Below, in pieces: positions 25,235 to 36,214 of a stretch of 64,000 nucleotides of DNA. The notes beneath the pieces were generated by a model. The model searched no databases, had not been told where the DNA came from, and saw only the letters and a list, made by a program, of their open reading frames with translations. The translations under genes and the position numbers were made by a program. Where the stretch lies: positions 6,019,001-6,083,000 of the forward strand of contig NC_092677.1 in the NCBI RefSeq assembly GCF_964355755.1, in the 5' to 3' direction. This DNA comes from Antedon mediterranea. Lineage: Eukaryota > Echinodermata > Crinoidea > Comatulida > Antedonidae. Position 1 is the first letter of the stretch. Every line of letters begins with the position of its first letter.

Positions 25235-25440
25235 TCAAGTCGCCCCATCGCAAAGTCGCCCCATACAAAGTCGCCCATTACACAGTCGCCCCATCGCAAA
25301 GTCGCCCCAAAACAAAGTCGCCCCGACACAGTCGCCCCATCGCAAAGTCGCCCCATCGCAAAGTCGCCCCAACGCAAAGTCGCCCCATCGCAAAGTCGCC
25401 CCATCACAAAGTCGCCCTATCGCAAAGTCGCCCCAAAACG
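25235..25440 (+). repeat. 16-bp minisatellite, left array
   Basis: About 13 tandem copies of AAAGTCGCCCCATCGC with minor variants. Confidence 0.95.
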
Positions 25441-26995
25441 TTAAAAAATAGTTTACAAGTGCGTAAAATGTCGCAATGATACACAAAATAACACGGAACG
25501 TGTAGGCATAAAAAGGGGAAGCCCCGCCATGTAGGCCTAGTCTCAGGTCACACGATCGGCACGCACCACCATCATCAGAGAGGAAGCCCCCGACTAATCA
25601 CTCCGCGGTCGCACTAACGTGCTAGCTTTCCAGAGGGAAACCCCCGTAATTACTCCGCCGTTGTCGCGCTACAACGATGGGGAAACCCCGCCGGAGTTTT
25701 ACGATGATATCAGTCGCGTTCGAAATCGGTCGCGTTTAAATTTGGTCGCGATAAAATGATGTTATACGATCTAGATTATTTTTACTTTGGTCGATGAATA
25801 TGTATTATTATTATTAGGCCTATATTAATAATTTGTAAACATAGTTTAAGATTATAATATTATCCAGCATATTAATGTCATTTAACAGTACATAATTATT
25901 TAAATGTGAAATATTTTATAGGAAACGTAGGCTACGTCTGTGTCTTTTATTTTATATGCAACAAATTACGTAAAACAATTTATTTATAAACATTCAGTTT
26001 ACTATTAAATACATAGTATTACGTAATGAACATTGATTGTAAGCCTGGAAAGGCAATCCCATCATTATATCCATTATAAAATTGCATCATATCACCACTA
26101 TATGTTGTAAATGATGACGTGCGTCTGTGTATTCGTCGTACGTCCGTGTACGTATTATTCCGTGCCTCTTCACGGTCTTGTTTAATTTAAAATTAAATAA
26201 ATACCCGATATGAGGATATTTATTAGGCATGATAATTAGAATGTTCTAGGCCTAACCAAAAGGGTTGAAAAGAATTTCTTCAGTAAAATGATCATTGTGC
26301 TGTTGAATAAAAGGCGACTCGCCATCTGAAACATTCTCTGAAACCAATCGAAGCTGCGCCGTCTTTCTGCTGACCGTCGGGGATTCCCCTTTTTAAAAAA
26401 CACGCACACGATACTGTACGATGGTTTTTCCATGGTCAAAATGTAGCGTTTTAATTTTACTAAAATACCTGCATGTAAAACAATCATATTGGCGATGAAA
26501 TCCTTTTTTTTTTATTTCTTTATTTTGAAAAGTCATTATAAAATTAAGACACATAACTTGTCAATAAATGCAAAATGATCAATAAGTAGCCTATAACACG
26601 CATTGTCTTACAACACTGTTATTGTTTTAACTACTGTAAATCTATAGGAAGGCCTAGGCTACTACATATTTATACATTTATTATATTATCCTAAAAAATT
26701 AGCTGGTATCCACGCGTAGGTTGAAGAAAGATTCGTAACTCTGGTAACTAATTTTAAAATCATATTAAATTAACATTTTCGAAACTATATATAAATCAGG
26801 GATAATCTTTTTAGAACTTTTAAACAAGGGACTATATTTTTAATGATTTTTAAAAAGCACATCACTCCATTAAAACCTGTAAAATAAAAATTAAAACACA
26901 AATTATGATAGGATAAACATTATACTGTATACGACATTAGCGCGACCAAAGTAACAACGCAATCGATATCAAACGCAACCAATATGATTAAAACC

Positions 26996-27142
26996 GTGGG
27001 CGACTTTGCGATGGGGCGACTTTGCGTTGGGGCGACTTTGCGATGGGGCGAATTTGCGATGGGGCGACTTTGTAATGGGGCGACTTTGCGATGGGGCGAC
27101 TGTGCCGGGGCGACTTTGTTTTGGGGCGACTTTGCGATGTAG
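26996..27142 (-). repeat. 16-bp minisatellite, right array in inverted orientation
   Basis: About nine copies of GCGATGGGGCGACTTT, the reverse complement of the left-array unit, ending about 110 bp from the right terminal repeat. Confidence 0.95.
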
Positions 27143-27863
27143 CCTAGATTAGTGGATCCCGTATTAGTAGGCATCTAGCCTAGGCTAGTTCGCCGTGTGG
27201 CGCAGCTATGAAATGATCCATCGCTGTTGATAAGTATAGAGTCGCCGATTACCTCGCTCTGGGCATGCGCAATAGCGTGTCGGATTCCCTAACGGTGGGC
27301 AGTTGAGTTCCGGAATCCTAACCACGGCGAACAAAGAACTTCTTTTAAAAATGGCTTTTTCCTTTGTTTCAATTCATAATAGATCCTTTGCAGACAATAA
27401 AACATAATACAATATTATTAATATTAAATTATTAATTCATTTTTTTTTGTAGAATACTGTTGTTATTACACTGCAGACTGTATTAATTTTAATTTATTAA
27501 CAATAACATACAGTATTGGCCTCCTACAAATACAATATCAAACGATATATATCGATTGAACCAAACAATGAATGATTTATTATTCTAGGCCCCTAGTAAG
27601 CAGTATAAGTAGAAACTCAAGGCCTAGCCTCCTACCTCCTAGTCGCCCGCTTAGACTAGCGGATCTAGCTAACTACAATTTGCGGTTAGGCCTAGCCTAG
27701 TTGTAGTACTGTAGGACTAGTAGGCTAAACTGCCCGGCTTCTGTCTGGCCTGCCGACCGGTGTGTGGACCAGCCTTTTTCCAATCAAGAAAAATATATAT
27801 CGACTTATACTTATGTTTTATGATAACATATTACGCATATTTAAAATAAAAGATATACCATAC

Positions 27864-27950
27864 CTTCTGTAGAATTCTTAATATTTAATATTCTGTTGCT
27901 GAAACACAAAACACTTGCCGTAAGTCAACGTGTCTTTTTCAACAACCGGC
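27864..27950 (-). other. HYOU1: Candidate noncoding first exon of HYOU1
   Basis: HYOU1's first coding exon is preceded by a TTTTTGATGTAG acceptor 19 nt before its ATG, so an upstream noncoding exon is expected. On the minus strand a good donor (CAGAAG followed by GTATGG) lies at 27863/27864, just downstream of a CCAAT/ER-stress-type motif. The 5' boundary is a guess. Confidence 0.5.
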
Positions 27951-27979
27951 AAGTTTTAAAATAGCGCCCTCTTGGCGAA

Positions 27980-27998
27980 TGTGGCGAAATTTCATTGG
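27980..27998 (-). promoter_or_regulatory. ER-stress-response-element-like motif in the HYOU1 promoter
   Basis: Minus strand: CCAAT, then exactly nine bases (GAAATTTCG), then CCACA. The ERSE consensus is CCAAT-N9-CCACG, bound by NF-Y and ATF6, so only the last base differs. It sits just upstream of the candidate first exon of HYOU1, a known unfolded-protein-response target in vertebrates. Confidence 0.6.
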
Positions 27999-28019
27999 CT
28001 ATTAAATTTTGTCTTCGAA

Positions 28020-29044
28020 AATTATTAGGCAACACACAGGGAAATTAATAATAAATTAGCTACTACTAGGCCTATAAATCATATTTCATACTTAGATAAA
28101 AGAAATTGCTGGACTATAACATAAAATAATAATAAAATTTAAAATGAAGAGCAATTATCAAATTACCAAACAAACCACTTTATGCATAAACAAAAATTTA
28201 CAAACTTTACTGATCCTTAAAAATAAAAGTTAGCACAGCTCCTTATTTGATTGGGCACAGCATTTGTTAACGCTGGCGTAGACTACATAATGATGCAATT
28301 GATGTCATAGTTTATAATAACCACTAACTTTTTATAAGGCTGATTGGAAACATTTACCAGGAAGTGACCTCTTTTGAAGGGTACGGTATGTGAACACAAT
28401 AACATAGAAAAATCACTGAGTTTTTTCAATATACAGTACATCCACAGAAAAATAAGACATTTAAAATAGAAGAACTGATCCGATCTATTCTAGACACACA
28501 TAACAAAAATTGGAACATAAAATCTATATTTTTTATTTCCACCAATCCAATTATTTTTTACCTTATTATAATATAATCAAATTATATCAACTTTATTGAC
28601 AATTTATATTACAGTAGATATCATTGTTAGTATTATCGTTAATATTTATGCATTATTTTGCTTTTATACTATAAATATAATACCCATTTCATCCCATGCT
28701 TCATTCCATTCAATTCTCCCTTCCATTCCATCTCTCCATCCCACACCCTATAATAATATGCTATATTGTGTGAACAATAGAATTTGTTTTCTGTTTTCAT
28801 ATTTCAACTCATGAAATTATTTGTACTATTTCATAAACATAAAATAATCTACCACAGGCTCCAATATGTTTTCAGTCCCTTCTGTCTGGCTATCCATATA
28901 TATCTTCATGCTTTTACACCAAACCAAACACATCTGGATCTGGAGAGCGCTATAAAATGGTAAAACTTCACTCTTTTTGTATCACAAAACTACGTATTTG
29001 TGTGAGTCTGTTCTTATAGAGGAATTGCAATGTACACTTTAACA
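28020..29044. other. Intergenic, nothing seen
   Basis: AT-rich sequence between the HYOU1 promoter and the BAG1 stop codon. It probably includes the BAG1 3' UTR at its right end. No gene or repeat stands out. Confidence 0.6.
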
Positions 29045-31547
29045 TCAAGGTTGTGTTAAGTCTATAATTTTCTTTTCTAATGAATCGTTAAAGTCTAATC
29101 TTTGTTGAATCTTCTGTACTGTCGTCTTCCTTTTAGTTCTGATCACAATCAGACTTTCCCCTATACTCTGAAAAAATAAAAATAAAAGTGGCCTAATGAT
29201 AAAAATGTCTGACTATTGAGTGTGAGTTTGAGTCTCACTCTCAGTCTATACTTAAATATATAGTTTGCAGTTTTTTAGTCAGACCGACTTTGCAGTCTCA
29301 GTCAGGCCGACTTTACAGTTTTAGTAAGGTTGACTTCGCAGTTTTAGTCAGGCCGACTTTGCAGTCTCAGTCAGGTTGACTTTGCAGTCTCAGTCAGGCC
29401 GACTTCACAGTTTCAGTCAGGCCGACTTTACAGTTTTAGTAAGGTAGACTTCGCAGTTTTAGTCAGGCTGACTTTGCGGTCTCAGTCAAGCGGACATTCC
29501 AGTCTCAGCCAGGCCGACTTTGCAGATAATTAATTATTATTATCTTTTATAGACTATGCTTTAATTTAAAGGGTGGAAGTATAGTTATTGGATGTCATAC
29601 CAGTTTGTCCAGCTGTTCCAATAATCGCATTAACTCCTCCTGACTAACTAATAACCTTTTTTGTAATCTTTTCAATGCTTCTTCAACCAAGTCCTTCTGT
29701 AAAAATCCCTAAAAACCATTGAAAATACAAGTTAATGTCAGTACAATTTCATATAACTACTATTTTTCATCTAAAATTTAGTAGGTTTTCCTTGATCATT
29801 GTCTATGGCAATTAAAACCATTTTACAAGAAATGCCTTTTTTTTTGCATTTGTCTATACTGTACTACTAACATCTAATTGTTCATAAATAAAAATAATGA
29901 AAATGTATATAAGCGCTGGTATCCTCCACTCAAGTGTTGCTCAGCATATAGTGTTTGCTTTTTTTAATGTAAATTTGTAGCAGTCCATAGACAGGATGTG
30001 ACCACTGATTATGTTACCTTTTGTATGCCATCTATTTCTTCTTGTATTTCGTGTTGTTTCTTCTCAACGTCATCAGTTCTTTTCTCAACATCCTTGATTG
30101 TTTTATAGCTAGCGTCAGCCTCAATATCAACCTGAAAATGTATTTTTAAAAGTACTATTAAACTATACAATATTAATAATACTTGTCAGAAGAGTTTTGA
30201 ATTTGAATTTAATTCATTGCATGTCAAGATGTTCTCTTTAAAATAAAGAGTTGTGGTATTCTAATTCTTTCCTCTGTATTTATTGGATTAAATGCATAAA
30301 AGTGCAACCAAACCATAGAAGGTGCTATACTTTTTTAAATACATCCAAACATAGAGGGTGCTATTCAAAAAAAATCTCAGGCATTAGCAGTATCTAAGCC
30401 TATAATGATGAATGGGTATGCTAGGCACTTCCCAAGCATGGCATATGTGCATTGTGTGAAAGGGGTTGCCAATGCATTTTTAAAAAGTGTAACATGTTGA
30501 GGATTTTATTTTTGTATCACCAAAACAATCGGTAGAAATTTTAACTTTAGCAGGATGAATCACAAAAATGTGGGAAAGTAACTCCCAGGATTATTAGGAG
30601 ACTTTGGGGGTCTGTAAAAGTTTACAAATATACTTGTGCAATACCTTTTTGCCTATTAACATAACTTTGCAGCCATTCTTGATACCAACATCTTTGAGGA
30701 GCATGCTTTGATCATTGAGTGACTTACCTATTTTAACAAAAATTCTCATAATTTTTAGTTTTCGAAGCAGTATTAGGAGAGGCAACTGACTGACCATGCA
30801 ATTGTGGCATTTATAAGCTTAATATATTATAAGTAAACTGACTGACCATGCCAATTGGCAATAAGTGAACTGACTGACCACACCCGTTGGCATTTGTAAG
30901 ATTCTTAATATCCTTAGCTTAGTTCGCACTTGGGCGCAACACAAGTATGTGATTTGATACCACAAACTTTACCCCAGTTTAAGTAAAGTACAAATAGTAT
31001 ACCTTTAAATATCAGTTTCTGAGATTCAACTGGAACATCTGTAGCTGTTGATGCAGCATTTTTTAGATCGAGCACGCTCAGTTCAGAGCTGTCAAGTGAT
31101 AACTTGTGTTTACTAGAACCTGAATCAGTTTGAATAAGTAAACAGGTTAAAAATGTTGTTACAAAATATGTATCTGTTTGTACTATTTATGTGTTTCGTT
31201 ATGAATAAATACCTATATATATATATATATATATATGTATAATGTCTGTCCTGGAAAAAAGAGGTTGCAATTTCATTCATAATGTGAATTCTCTTTATCA
31301 AGGTGCTTTAAACAGTCCTGGCTTTGTTTGTATCAAACCTGTTAGTGGCGGTAATTATCGCTGTTGGTTTCGATTGAATAAAATAAAATAAATAAATTTA
31401 CACTTTTATTTACTGAAGACAGATAACTTGCCGTTAGAAAACATGTCAACTGCGTTGTGATTGGCCAGCCTATTTTCCATTAAATAAAATGTTAGCAGAA
31501 AAATCAAACAAATCCTTACCATGCAGAATTGTAATTTTCAACTCCAT
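29045..31547 (-). CDS. BAG1: BAG1-like Hsp70 co-chaperone, complete
   Basis: Six coding exons: 31520-31547, 31003-31119, 30645-30727, 30018-30131, 29601-29708, 29045-29167 (573 nt, 190 aa plus stop), all in frame. Residues ~1-76 are a ubiquitin-like domain starting MELKITILHG and ending with the BAG1 signature DVGIKNGCKVMLIGKK. Human has ALGIQDGCRVMLIGKK. Residues ~80-185 are a BAG domain: GFLQKDLVEEALKRL (human GFLPKDLQAEALCKL) and a final helix with TKRKTTVQKIQQRLD. In the family, the BAG domain binds the Hsp70 ATPase domain and releases nucleotide, and the UBL links to the proteasome. It matches the short cytosolic isoform, without the N-terminal extension of BAG1L. HYOU1, itself an exchange factor for an Hsp70, is the neighbour, but their compartments differ and coincidence is likely. 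Confidence 0.93.
29272..29527 (+). repeat. 23-bp minisatellite in BAG1 intron 5
   Basis: About 11 copies of GTCAGGCCGACTTTGCAGTCTCA. Variants alternate between TTTGCAGTCTCA and TTACAGTTTTA, hinting at a higher-order unit. Confidence 0.93.
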
Positions 31548-31744
31548 TCTCCTTTGTTTTAAGAAGATTATCACTAGTCACTAGGCCCAGGCCTTAGTTG
31601 TAAATTATTTCTGTGGGTAAAACACACAAGATTATATTAATTCAATTCAAAATATATTATGTTTATGAAGGTGCTGTATGTACATTTAGAAAGCTTGCCT
31701 AAACTAAAGAAATCACTTTGCCTTAAGAAAGGCAAATTTGTGAT

Positions 31745-32230
31745 CCTGCTCTAGCTACCCGCCCGGCCCTCCTAGCTAGGCTAAGCCTAGCCTAGTTTAG
31801 TTAAGAAAAAAATACAATTTGGAACAGGCCTAGGCCTAGTTTAAGTTAAGGCCTACGTACGCCTACCTACGTTTACGTAGCCCGGGCCTAGCCCTAGCTA
31901 GCCTAGCTAGGCCCCTAGGTCTGGGTAGGCATTATGGAGGCCAGACATAGGCCTCTAGGCCTATCTAGAGGCTAGCTAGTAGGGGAGGCCTGCCTATTAT
32001 AGATAGGCCTACCTAGCTAGGCCTAGCTAGGGCTAGGCCTACTAGCCTAGGCCTACCTAGCCAGGCTATTATAGGCTAGCCTGACACGACATGTGTTCAG
32101 CCTAGCTAGAGTCTACATTAGGCCTAGCCTCTAGGCCTAGGCTAGATCTAGTAGGCCCATCCGGCCCTCTATTATCAAGCTATAGCTATATCGGTCTAGG
32201 ACAGCCCTAAAATATAGGCCTAGGCCTACC
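31745..32230. repeat. CCTAGG/AGGCCT-rich low-complexity block
   Basis: About 480 bp composed mostly of overlapping TAGGCCTA, CTAGCTAGG and GGCCTAGG words, far richer in G+C than its surroundings. A second block lies at 57835-58560. Isolated TAGGCCTA words are scattered through the whole window. Confidence 0.85.
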
Positions 32231-32394
32231 CTTCTTTTTCTTTCCTCCGGCCGGCCGGTCTCGCAGGCAGGAGCGTCAGATCATTATTCTGACGATCGAT
32301 GGAGCATTCTACTTCTCTACGGAGCGCCATTTATGCCTTTATTTACTTCCGAAATAGAAATAGTACTAGGCCTACTAGTAACCAGTCCAGTGGA

Positions 32395-32762
32395 TTTGGC
32401 ACCGGGTGGAGCGAGCACAGTGGTATAGAATAGAAATAAGTCACTATTTTTTAAATATATTTTCATATGTTAATACACTGTGCTCAAGTGAACCAAATTT
32501 GGCACCAGTCAGTGGAGCACAGTGATATAAAATAAAAAATAAGTCACTGAATTTTAATATAATATGTATGTTAAATACACTGTGCTCAGTGAACCCATTG
32601 GCGCGCCAGTGGAGCACAGTGATATAAAATACAAATAAAGTCACTTAAATTAGTATCTTTTTGTATGTTAATACACTGTGCTTAATTCAACCCAATTTGC
32701 CACCAGGGGAGCACAGTGGTATATAAAAATAAAGTCACTACATTTTTAATAAATGTAAGGAG
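32395..32762. repeat. About four tandem ~100-bp units with fold-back arms
   Basis: Units start near 32396, 32498, 32599 and 32696. Each reads roughly TTGGCACC-AGTGGAGCACAGTG...AATACACTGTGCTCA. GAGCACAGTG and CACTGTGCTC are inverted, so every unit can form its own hairpin. Confidence 0.85.
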
Positions 32763-33004
32763 CGACAATATCCTTTGTGTTCCCTTAGCAGAGTCAATGT
32801 TCTTAAAAATGGTTACATCAGTAGATTAAGTTTATCCTATAATAGTTTATTCCAGGCCCATCCCCATATCGACATTTTTAATTCCAATCTTTATCTGTTT
32901 CGTCGTGTTTCTGAGTTGTTGTAATTGTCTTTGTATCTGTTAAACTAAGCTGTAAGTGGCGGAGTTGTTTCTGCTTTAAAAAAATATAATATATATAATA
33001 TAAA

Positions 33005-34345
33005 AGAGCTAATAATGAAATAGAGCCCAGAATTTCACTTATACTTATTACTATACATAATCACCTATGATAATTATTTTAAAATTTCAACTATACGGAC
33101 GCGACTTCAACATTTTAGGAGGGGTTTTCTACTTTAAAAAACTCGCCTTCGCCCGGTGGCGGTTTATTCTGTTGTAAATGTTAGGCCTAAAAAAGTGGAC
33201 CTTTTTTGAAATCAGAAACAAAGTTGCATGGCATTATTTTCCATTATTAAATAGACTGCCATAAAACCTCGAAAAGAAGCCCATGTGCTCCTTCATTTTT
33301 AGTTCTTTTCGAAATTACTTTTGCAAACTAAAAGAGAAGAGCTGCTAGGTTCCCGCCTGGAAAATGTTTTATTTACATGATCTGAATGAACAATCTTCTA
33401 ATGTAAAGGTTAACAACATCAAAATTTAACAGTGTGGCGAATGACTAACATACCTTCTTCCCAATAATACACCTGCATAAACTCATTTGCATAACAACGC
33501 ACGGCATACCAAACTGTTTAAAATAGAGCTGTAAGGTTCTCGGAAATGACATCTGTTATTTTTTTCAAACAACATTTATAAGAATTTTTAGTACCCCACC
33601 ATGCTTAGGGCTGAGCAAAGGCAATTTTGAAAAATAGGCTGCATAGGTTCCTGCTGCCCGAAAAAATGGCACTTTACATGATTTTAAATTATATGAAACA
33701 AACTATATAAGAATCACACCAGGACAATAGAGCTTGTCCACGGAAAGTGCACCTATTCATTGAAATATAAAATTGAATATTAAGTCTCCAGGCAGTATAT
33801 ACTATCCCACCATGTTTGGGGGGCAGAGCTAATAATGAAAATAGAGCCCAGAATTACACTTATACTTATTACTATATATAATCACCTATGATAATTATGA
33901 TAATGTTAAAATTTCAACTATCCAGATGCTACTTCAACATTTTAGGTTGGGTTTTCTACTTAAAACTCGACTTCGTATATGATGCCTAAGGCCTAGCCCG
34001 GTGGCGAAATTAGTCTAAGTTTCGAAATTGGTCTAGAAATCGGCATCTTTGCAAATGTTCTAAATTTTATCTTATTTCACTCTCCATTAACCCCATACAA
34101 ATACTATCGGAGACAAACTATCTGTTTAAAACATGTTTATTCTGGGACGGTGCGGCCATACACACCAACTATCATAAACGTGTATTCATAACATATTACA
34201 ATACCAATGTAGCAACATTGATTAACAAAATCAAAATTTAACAGCGTGGCATGTTGACCGCGAATGACTAACACTACCGTCTTTTTTCACTACACCTGCA
34301 CAACCTTTGCATAACAACGCACGGCATTCCAAACCGTTTCGTACA
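33005..34345. repeat. Two-copy direct duplication, about 520 bp each
   Basis: The stretch at 33005-33530 (GAGCTAATAATGAAATAGAGCCCAGAATT ... CATAACAACGCACGGCATACC) recurs diverged at 33828-34345. The word AAGTGGACCTTTTTT at 33193 recurs again at 34973. No gene is seen in this stretch. Confidence 0.75.
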
Positions 34346-34434
34346 CCTGCGATAAAAATAAATTCAATTTCTTTTAAAATTGAGGGCGACAAACATAAAA
34401 TTGACGAGATCGAATACAGGTTTAAAAAAAAAAA

Positions 34435-34700
34435 TTAAATAACAAAAAAGGTGTTACATGTGCTCTTCCTGCCTCAGCACTAAGGCCCTGCCACAGCCTT
34501 TTGGGGTCGTTTCCAGCACATCACCAGATGCATAGATGTTGTCGCCTCATGATGTGTGGTGGAAAGGGGGACGTATAATCTGTGAACCCCAAACACAGTG
34601 GTCGCATACCTTTAACTCTATTCCACCGACCAGCGTGGGAATCGAACCCACGACCTACGTGTTGTCACCACGACGCTCAGGCGACTGAGCCAACTGGTCA
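34435..34700 (-). mobile_element. tRNA-derived SINE, family D, apparently full length
   Basis: Minus strand: a complete tRNA-like head (34627-34699) is followed by a ~190-bp tail (GGTGGAATAGAGTTAAAGGTATGCG ... GCCTTAGTGCTGAGGCAGGAAGAGC) that ends in an A-rich stretch. Confidence 0.8.
34627..34699 (-). tRNA. tRNA-Val(GAC)-like cloverleaf heading the family D SINE
   Basis: 73 nt fold as a tRNA. The acceptor is GACCAGT with GCTGGTC, and the D arm is GCTC-AGTCGCCT-GAGC. The anticodon stem is CGTG/CACG, with one T-T mismatch at its base. The loop GTGACAA has U33 and anticodon GAC. The T arm is GTGGG-TTCGATT-CCCAC, and G is the discriminator. Because a SINE body follows directly, it is more likely a SINE promoter head than a working tRNA gene. 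Confidence 0.55.
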
Positions 34701-34799
34701 TTTTGGTTTTAACAAGGTTAATAGGATATTTATTACGTAATGATGAATTACGTAATACACGTATAAATAGACTATTATCAGCTATTCAGTCATGTACTG

Positions 34800-34893
34800 C
34801 TTTGTGGCGTAACGGGTAATGCTCAGGTTTAGATGCTCTCAGCTCTAGTAGATTGGGTTCGAACCTCTACGGATCTTTTTTTTTTTTTTTTTT
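34800..34893 (+). mobile_element. tRNA-like remnant ending in a T run
   Basis: TTGTGGCGTAACGGGTAATGC resembles an A box and GGGTTCGAACC is a perfect B box, followed by T20. The acceptor ends do not pair, so it is not a functional tRNA. Confidence 0.45.
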
Positions 34894-34899
34894 TGGAAT

Positions 34900-36214
34900 T
34901 AAAAATAAATATTGTTTTTCTTTGATTTTAAAAGAGAGATATTTTAAGCGTTATAAATGTCAGGCCTAAATAAGTGGACCTTTTTTAAAATCAGAAACAA
35001 ATTTGCGCTGTCTAGATTTGGTCACTCGGCACAAACGTCATCAATAACTGATCACAATGTAGACTAAGTATAGTCCAGGGTCTAGTCCTAAACAATGTTA
35101 CTTAAAAAACCATTGTAAAACAAATAGATAAATTAAAAACATCATGATATCATAGTATAATTTTAATACCATTATTACATAATATTATTATGAATTTAAC
35201 TGCGAATACATTTCGTTTTTATTTCTCTCTTCTAGGGAGTTAATTAGGCAACTCCCTGCTCATACAAACTGAAATAAATATTTTCTCACAATATTTCATA
35301 AAACAAATTTACCTTTCACAACTACTTTTATTTCCAGCGCTCAATTGAATTCCCTCTCTCCCTCTCGTATTCCTTTTTTCCACCCTACCTCTTATTTACA
35401 TTCAGATAATAAGAATTGCACAATATGTATTAATCTATTATTATTTATTTAAGCCCTATTAGTAATTGAATGAATTCGATTGAAAAATGTATACAGCTAG
35501 CATTGAATATATTTTTGCCTGTAAAATAATAATTACTACCGGTTAAGTAATCGGACTTAAAACATAGACCTTATAAAATTAACTGCGGTTACAATAATGC
35601 GTACAGGTATTGTTTTGTAAAGCCTACCATTTCTTCACAATAAGCCTCTAGTGCTAAATAATAATCCTATTGACCGTAAAGAAGAGGTAGTCATAACTAA
35701 TTAATAACTATAAAACATAGACCTAGAAAATTAGCTGACGCGTTACATTATTTTAAACATACTAATAATTACACTTTATTCGCAATAAGACAGGACGCGT
35801 TTAGTGTTCTCTACATGCGGAATTTACTCTAACAACAAGATGCCGAGCTTCGTCAGATCAAAGGTTTTATGTGTGGTTGCGACACGATCAGTTCCACAGA
35901 AACCGGAGTGTAATTGGTATAAACCGCAACTATAGTGTGAATTTTGTCAGCCAATTATTACAAAATCAAAAGATTATTAGTTCCTATTCTTCGCAATGAG
36001 GCGAGCTCAGCTTCTTGATGATGATTGCCTTGCTAAAACATGAAAATATTGAATATGCTACTGTATTATCATATTAATATTGATTATCAAAACTCAGTCA
36101 AACATTCTATACAAAAGTACAGTTTCAAACTATATTGCAAACATATTACATTCCGAAATGTACAAGTGTTAGTTGTTGTTATATAGTTAGAACGTGTTGC
36201 TACTGGGCCATATT
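34900..36214. other. Intergenic, nothing seen
   Basis: AT-rich sequence between the repeat cluster and the MOXD1-like stop codon. No gene or ordered repeat is evident. Confidence 0.55.

Larger units (their letters stand above)
24713..27329. mobile_element. Mutator-like non-autonomous element, 2.6 kb, in the HYOU1 5' intron
   Basis: Terminal inverted repeats of 74-80 bp: the left end 24713-24792 begins CGCCGTGGTTAG and ends CGCATGCCCAGAGC. The right end 27256-27329 is its near-perfect reverse complement, lacking one 6-bp insertion. The element is flanked on both sides by AACAAAGAA (24704-24712 and 27330-27338), a 9-bp target duplication, the size typical of Mutator-like elements. It carries two minisatellite arrays of the same 16-bp unit in opposite orientation. 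No transposase frame is visible, so it must have moved in trans. Confidence 0.88.

Noticed and set aside
25228-25486. Repeat-peptide frames over the 16-bp array (also 26920-27174)
   Set aside because: They are translations of the minisatellite inside the Mutator-like element, not genes.
34804-34880. Possible tRNA gene on the plus strand
   Set aside because: It has a perfect B box but no pairing acceptor stem or anticodon arm, so I kept it only as a SINE-like remnant.
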